From assembly GCA_004570425.1 (NCBI GenBank), contig SPQJ01000040.1, positions 1 to 37,283 on the forward strand: a stretch of 37,283 nucleotides of DNA, given 5' to 3'. This DNA is from Bacillus sp. AZ43. GTDB taxonomy: Bacteria > Actinomycetota > Actinomycetes > Mycobacteriales > Geodermatophilaceae. The notes under the pieces are model-generated. The model was not told the DNA's origin and made no database searches. It saw nothing but the letters and a program-made list of their open reading frames with translations. The translations under genes were made by a program, and so were the position numbers. Positions 34,072 through 37,283 of the stretch are shown here, one piece after another. How positions within the stretch are numbered: the first letter of the stretch is position 1; each line of letters starts with the position of its first letter.

Positions 34072-34986
34072 TCATGACTCATCCAGGTTCGCGACAGCAG
34101 CGTTATCCACATCGTCAAAGAGCGCGTCGGCTGCATCAGCGATGACCTCTCGCTCGTCTCGGTCCGGCGCCCCCCGGACGAGCCGCACGAACCGACGAGC
34201 GTGATGGCGAAGGAGGGACACACTCGTCTCGCGATCTTCACCCGCCCGTCGCCCTGTCACCCGAAGATCCTCCGCCATGCCACCACTCTGTGCAGCGAAG
34301 TTCTTAATGTCTGCCACGATGCCCTCATCCGGGTCGAGGGATTCGCCCCGCTGGGCGGACATCTCTACAGATACGCGGCCGGCCCGCGACTCGGCACCAT
34401 ATCGCGTCAGCGGACCGACATGGTCTGACCAATCCAGGTTGGGGCGCGTAAGGACCACCGCAGCTTCCCTGATTCGCTCGAATTTTTCTATTTCTTGCCG
34501 AAAGCTCTGAGAAGGCACAGGGGTCAGGCTGATCGTTAGCCTACTGAAGTCGAGCGCTTCGCGCCCGATCGCACTCAATCCTCGTGCGATCAATTGCACC
34601 GGCACGCCGGGACGGCGCCTTTCGATGGCCACCAGCCGCGCCTCGGGTCTGACAATGACCTGCGTTGTATAGGCGAGGAGTCGATCCCCTAGGTTCTCGT
34701 AACGCTCTTCCTGGGTCTCTGGGTCGAAGGTCAGCGGGGGAAGTCCGCTCTGCGCATTCAGGAAGCGCATCGCCCAGCCGCGACCGGTCTCCGCCATATC
34801 GGTGATGGCGACAACGTCACCCCTCAGCTCAGTCTGCCGAGAGCCCGGAGCTAGAGCAGCCAGATCACGAAAGAACTCCTCATAGTCCAGTACACCGTCG
34901 GCGGTATGGCCGCTGATCACGTACGCGTACACCGGCCGATTCTCGAACTCAGGCGCCACCAGATACTCCCTCGCACGGTAGTACAC
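34072..34986 (-). CDS. Soluble protein of unknown function, 304 aa, paired with a membrane protein
   Basis: A hydrophilic protein without signal peptide or membrane helix. The first half looks like an alpha/beta fold (VYAYVISG, VVAITDM, RGWAMRFLNAQ, AYTTQVIVRPEARLVAIERRRPG). The second half is helical with many charged residues, including the basic run RLLRHHARRFVRLVRG-like near 262-277. The pattern RFLN...P...LGDRLLAYTTQVIV...LVAIERRRPGV loosely recalls DUF4747/DUF6731-type proteins from memory; this is not a call. The start is a GTG at 34986 or the TTG just before it; only a weak AGG precedes them. It is 214 bases downstream of hsdR on the same strand and 29 bases before the membrane protein gene. 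Confidence 0.75.
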   Translation of the reverse strand: MYYRAREYLVAPEFENRPVYAYVISGHTADGVLDYEEFFRDLAALAPGSRQTELRGDVVAITDMAETGRGWAMRFLNAQSGLPPLTFDPETQEERYENLGDRLLAYTTQVIVRPEARLVAIERRRPGVPVQLIARGLSAIGREALDFSRLTISLTPVPSQSFRQEIEKFERIREAAVVLTRPNLDWSDHVGPLTRYGAESRAGRVSVEMSAQRGESLDPDEGIVADIKNFAAQSGGMAEDLRVTGRRAGEDRETSVSLLRHHARRFVRLVRGAPDRDEREVIADAADALFDDVDNAAVANLDES

Positions 34987-35200
34987 CAAACCTATACGAC
35001 CGTGGACAGTTAGGTGGTGCCATTGGCTCGAAGGGCGTCAAGTTTCTTACGCGGCGGCTTTGCGGGCCGCGGCCTCATCCTCTCCATGTGAGACGGATGT
35101 GGGAGGGGCATAGGGCGGAGAAGGTCCGCTGTTAGGGATCGGCAGCGCCACCAGGCACCCCTGGACAGACTGCGATCGCATTGTTTCGGACCGCGTTCGG

Positions 35201-37283
35201 TCAGGCTCTCGCGGGCTCGTCGTTCGCCGCCTCGTAGAACGCGTCTGCCAGGGCGACGATGACGCCATTGACCCCGGGGCCGTCGCTGAAAAAGTAGTCC
35301 GCCATGGCGTTGTGGGCGCCTTGGTTGTCGACGACTGCCTCGGTGACCGCTACCTGGAAGTCCTGTGACTCGAGGAACTGCTTCTTGGAGTTCACCTGCG
35401 TCTGCTTGACCAGGTCGGGGTAGGACAGCAGTCGCTGAACGAGACCTTGGACGAACTCCCGGATCTGGGACTCGAGGAAGGTCTCGGCGCCGAACAGGTC
35501 GTTCATCTTGTCGATGACGACCTGGAGGGCGACGTACTTGGGCTCCTTCTTCGTGCCGGTGCCGGCGGCGCTGATGCCCTTGAGCTGTCCGTCGCCGGTC
35601 AGCGAGATGTCGACCGCGACGCCCTTGGTGTGCTTGACCCCGACCAGGACCACGTCGAACAGGTCGACCTCTGCCGCCCAGGAGGTTTCGTCGATGACCC
35701 GCTCCAGGAGGCGCAGGAAGATCGAGAGCATCTCCAGGTAGGGGTCGCCGTAGTCGACGATCTGGCTCATGAAGTCGTAGAGCCGCACGTAGGTCGAGAC
35801 GTCCTTGCGGAACAGGTCCAGCGCGTTGAGGGTGACCTTGTCGTCCTCCTCGAGCGCCCGGGCGTAGCGGCGCGCGAAATCGTGCTGGGCCGGGCTGATC
35901 GCCGCGGAAAGGGCGTTGTTGCCCTTGCGGGTGACCCACAGCTCGGCGACCTGGCGGACCTGGTCCTCGGTGTAGATGCCGGCCTGGGTGAGCTTGGTCG
36001 CCAGGTGGACGACGACGTAGGGGTCGGTCTCGGTCTCCAGCGTGGCGTTCTTGAAGTACGGCTCGAAGGCGGCCTTGATGTCCTCGGGCTTGTTGACGAA
36101 GTCGATGACGAACGTCTTGCGCTTCTGCTCCCCACCGGCGGTGCGGTGGGTGCGGTTGAGCCGCGACAGCGTCTGCACCGCGGTCACGCCCGACAGCTTC
36201 TTGTCGACGTACATGGCCGAGAGCAGCGGTTGGTCGAACCCGGTCTGGAACTTGTTGGCGACCAGCATGACCTTGTAGGTCTCACCCTTGAATGCCGCCG
36301 CCAGGTCGGCGCCGGCGCCGGGGTTCATGTTCGCCTCGGTGAAGTCGTCGTCATTGCTCGGAGCGGGGCCCCAGTCGGCGCCCCAGACCTCGTCCTCGTC
36401 CATGCGCACCGCGCCGGAGAAGGCCACCAGCGTGCGGTAGCTGTAGGAGGGATCCGTGGCGGCCCGATCGTCGATGTAGGCGTCGATGGCCTTCTTGTAC
36501 TTCACCGCGGCCTTGCGTGAGTCGGTCACGACCATCGCTTTGGCCTTGCCCTCGAGCAGGTGGGCGACGTTGGCGTGGAAGTGCTCGACGATGATCTGGA
36601 CCTTCTGGCTGATGTTGGTCGGGTGCAGGCGCACCCACCGCATCAGGCCCTTGCGGGCCGCCCCTTCTTCGACCTCGCCCTCGCTGTTGGCGTTGCCGGC
36701 GATCTTCAGGGCGGTCTCGTAGGCCTGGTAGCCCTTGAGGACGTCGAGGATGTAGCCCTCCTCGATGGCCTGCTTCATCGAGTACAGGTGAAACTCGCGC
36801 GGCTTGCCGTCGGGCCCCTTGCGTCCGAACAGCTCCAGGGTCTTGTTCTTTGGGGTGGCGGTGAAGGCCAGGTAGGAGATGTTGGGCGACTCGGCCCGTT
36901 CAGTCATCTCCGCGGCCAGGATGGACTCGACGTCGACCTCGCCGCCGTCCTCGATCTCCTGGAGCTCCTCCGCGGTCAGGACCTGCTTCAGCTTCGAGGA
37001 GATCTGCCCGGACTGCGAGGAGTGCGCCTCGTCGGCGATGACGGCGAACGTCTTGCCGCTCAAGCCTGCGTCGGCCCGAATCTCCTCCAGCGCGTGCGGG
37101 AAGGTCTGCACCGTCACCGCGATGATCAGCTCGCCGTTCTTCAACGCCGTCGCCAGCAGGCTGGACTTCGACTTCGCGCCCGCCTTGCGGACATCTTCGG
37201 GGCTGATCGTGGCCACGATCTTGCCGGTGCCATCGATCTGCCGGATCGCGTCCTGGAGCTGCCCGTCGAGCACCGTGCGGTCC
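35201..37283 (-). CDS. hsdR: Type I restriction enzyme subunit R (5' end outside window)
   Basis: The frame runs off the right edge, so the N-terminal nuclease domain and Walker A are not visible; the first readable residues (DRTVLDGQLQD) are the usual segment after motif Ia. Then come motif II in FAVIADEAHSSQSG, motif III in AFTATPKNKTLELFG, and the C-terminal motor motifs MLVANKFQTGFDQP and TVQTLSRLNRTHR. A long helical C-terminal region for assembly with HsdM/HsdS ends at 35201. The enzyme translocates DNA and cuts it when the HsdS site is unmethylated. hsdM and hsdS are expected beyond the window. All visible motifs are intact. Confidence 0.95.
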   Translation of the reverse strand, partial: DRTVLDGQLQDAIRQIDGTGKIVATISPEDVRKAGAKSKSSLLATALKNGELIIAVTVQTFPHALEEIRADAGLSGKTFAVIADEAHSSQSGQISSKLKQVLTAEELQEIEDGGEVDVESILAAEMTERAESPNISYLAFTATPKNKTLELFGRKGPDGKPREFHLYSMKQAIEEGYILDVLKGYQAYETALKIAGNANSEGEVEEGAARKGLMRWVRLHPTNISQKVQIIVEHFHANVAHLLEGKAKAMVVTDSRKAAVKYKKAIDAYIDDRAATDPSYSYRTLVAFSGAVRMDEDEVWGADWGPAPSNDDDFTEANMNPGAGADLAAAFKGETYKVMLVANKFQTGFDQPLLSAMYVDKKLSGVTAVQTLSRLNRTHRTAGGEQKRKTFVIDFVNKPEDIKAAFEPYFKNATLETETDPYVVVHLATKLTQAGIYTEDQVRQVAELWVTRKGNNALSAAISPAQHDFARRYARALEEDDKVTLNALDLFRKDVSTYVRLYDFMSQIVDYGDPYLEMLSIFLRLLERVIDETSWAAEVDLFDVVLVGVKHTKGVAVDISLTGDGQLKGISAAGTGTKKEPKYVALQVVIDKMNDLFGAETFLESQIREFVQGLVQRLLSYPDLVKQTQVNSKKQFLESQDFQVAVTEAVVDNQGAHNAMADYFFSDGPGVNGVIVALADAFYEAANDEPARA

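Larger units (their letters stand above)
33290..37283. other. Probable genomic island segment, open at the right edge
   Basis: From about 33290 the DNA is clearly less GC-rich than the rest of the window. For example, 33661-33720 has 30 G/C in 60, against 41 in 60 at 10501-10560. Codons ending in A or T are frequent in the two genes at 33449-34986. HsdR at the right is intermediate. The gene content (type I restriction subunit plus two unknown genes) fits a defence island gained by transfer. The right end is beyond the window and no integrase is seen. Confidence 0.5.

Noticed and set aside
35010-35087. 25-residue basic frame (MERMRPRPAKPP...) between hsdR and the unknown pair
   Set aside because: Too short to judge, no good binding site. 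It may be chance or a remnant of a decayed gene.

Overview
The window looks like an actinobacterial chromosome. The DNA is very GC-rich, third codon positions are almost all G or C, and GTG starts are common. Family content agrees: a mycothiol-dependent maleylpyruvate isomerase-like enzyme, an MmpS-like protein, a DUF222/13E12 HNH protein under a mycobacterial-type SOS box, DUF5925 and excalibur domains, and a DesK-like kinase with an actinobacterial sensor domain. The mix of families recalls Geodermatophilaceae (Blastococcus, Modestobacter, Geodermatophilus), but that is an impression, not a proof. No rRNA, tRNA, CRISPR array or insertion sequence was seen.

Layout. 1-3462 is the 3' part of a large DUF4011/DUF3320-type helicase-nuclease. 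3464-6289 holds a small unknown gene, divergent RtcB RNA ligase and a DUF5925 AAA ATPase. 6302-9381 is a partner-switching signalling module: a STAS anti-anti-sigma factor and a bacteriophytochrome fused to a SpoIIE/PP2C phosphatase (one operon, the fusion gene frameshifted), divergent from an RsbW-like anti-sigma kinase. 9384-18443 is mostly metabolism and envelope: a BASS transporter, threonine ammonia-lyase, a membrane-anchored HNH-excalibur nuclease, a mycothiol-dependent enzyme, a DesK-like two-component pair divergent from a two-gene ABC exporter, and a 2-hydroxyacid dehydrogenase. 18492-21278 holds an MmpS-like protein, a 48-residue basic protein with a strong ribosome binding site and terminator, a HAD/Swiss-Army-Knife protein, and a frameshifted DUF222 HNH gene behind a LexA box. 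21385-26903 holds two coupled SMP-30 paralogues, a family-51 transglycosylase (frameshifted near its start), a GGDEF cyclase, and an ADP-ribosylglycohydrolase fused to a dual-specificity phosphatase.

26918-33138 is a minus-strand accessory-looking cluster: a GIY-YIG nuclease, a membrane-anchored helix-hairpin-helix protein, a NERD-UvrD helicase, a 124-residue unknown with a Cys cluster, and a CocE-type hydrolase. From about 33290 to the right edge the DNA is less GC-rich and reads as a genomic island: a type I restriction HsdR subunit (cut by the window edge), followed on the same strand by a two-gene unit of an unrecognised soluble protein and a polytopic membrane protein. That pair, beside a restriction system, is the best candidate here for an undescribed defence system.

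Three genes (phytochrome-PP2C, DUF222 HNH, transglycosylase) each carry what looks like a one-base frameshift in a G/C-rich run. Three such events in about 16 kb point to sequencing or assembly error as much as to real gene decay, so the reading frame of any gene here should be confirmed before a pseudogene is claimed.
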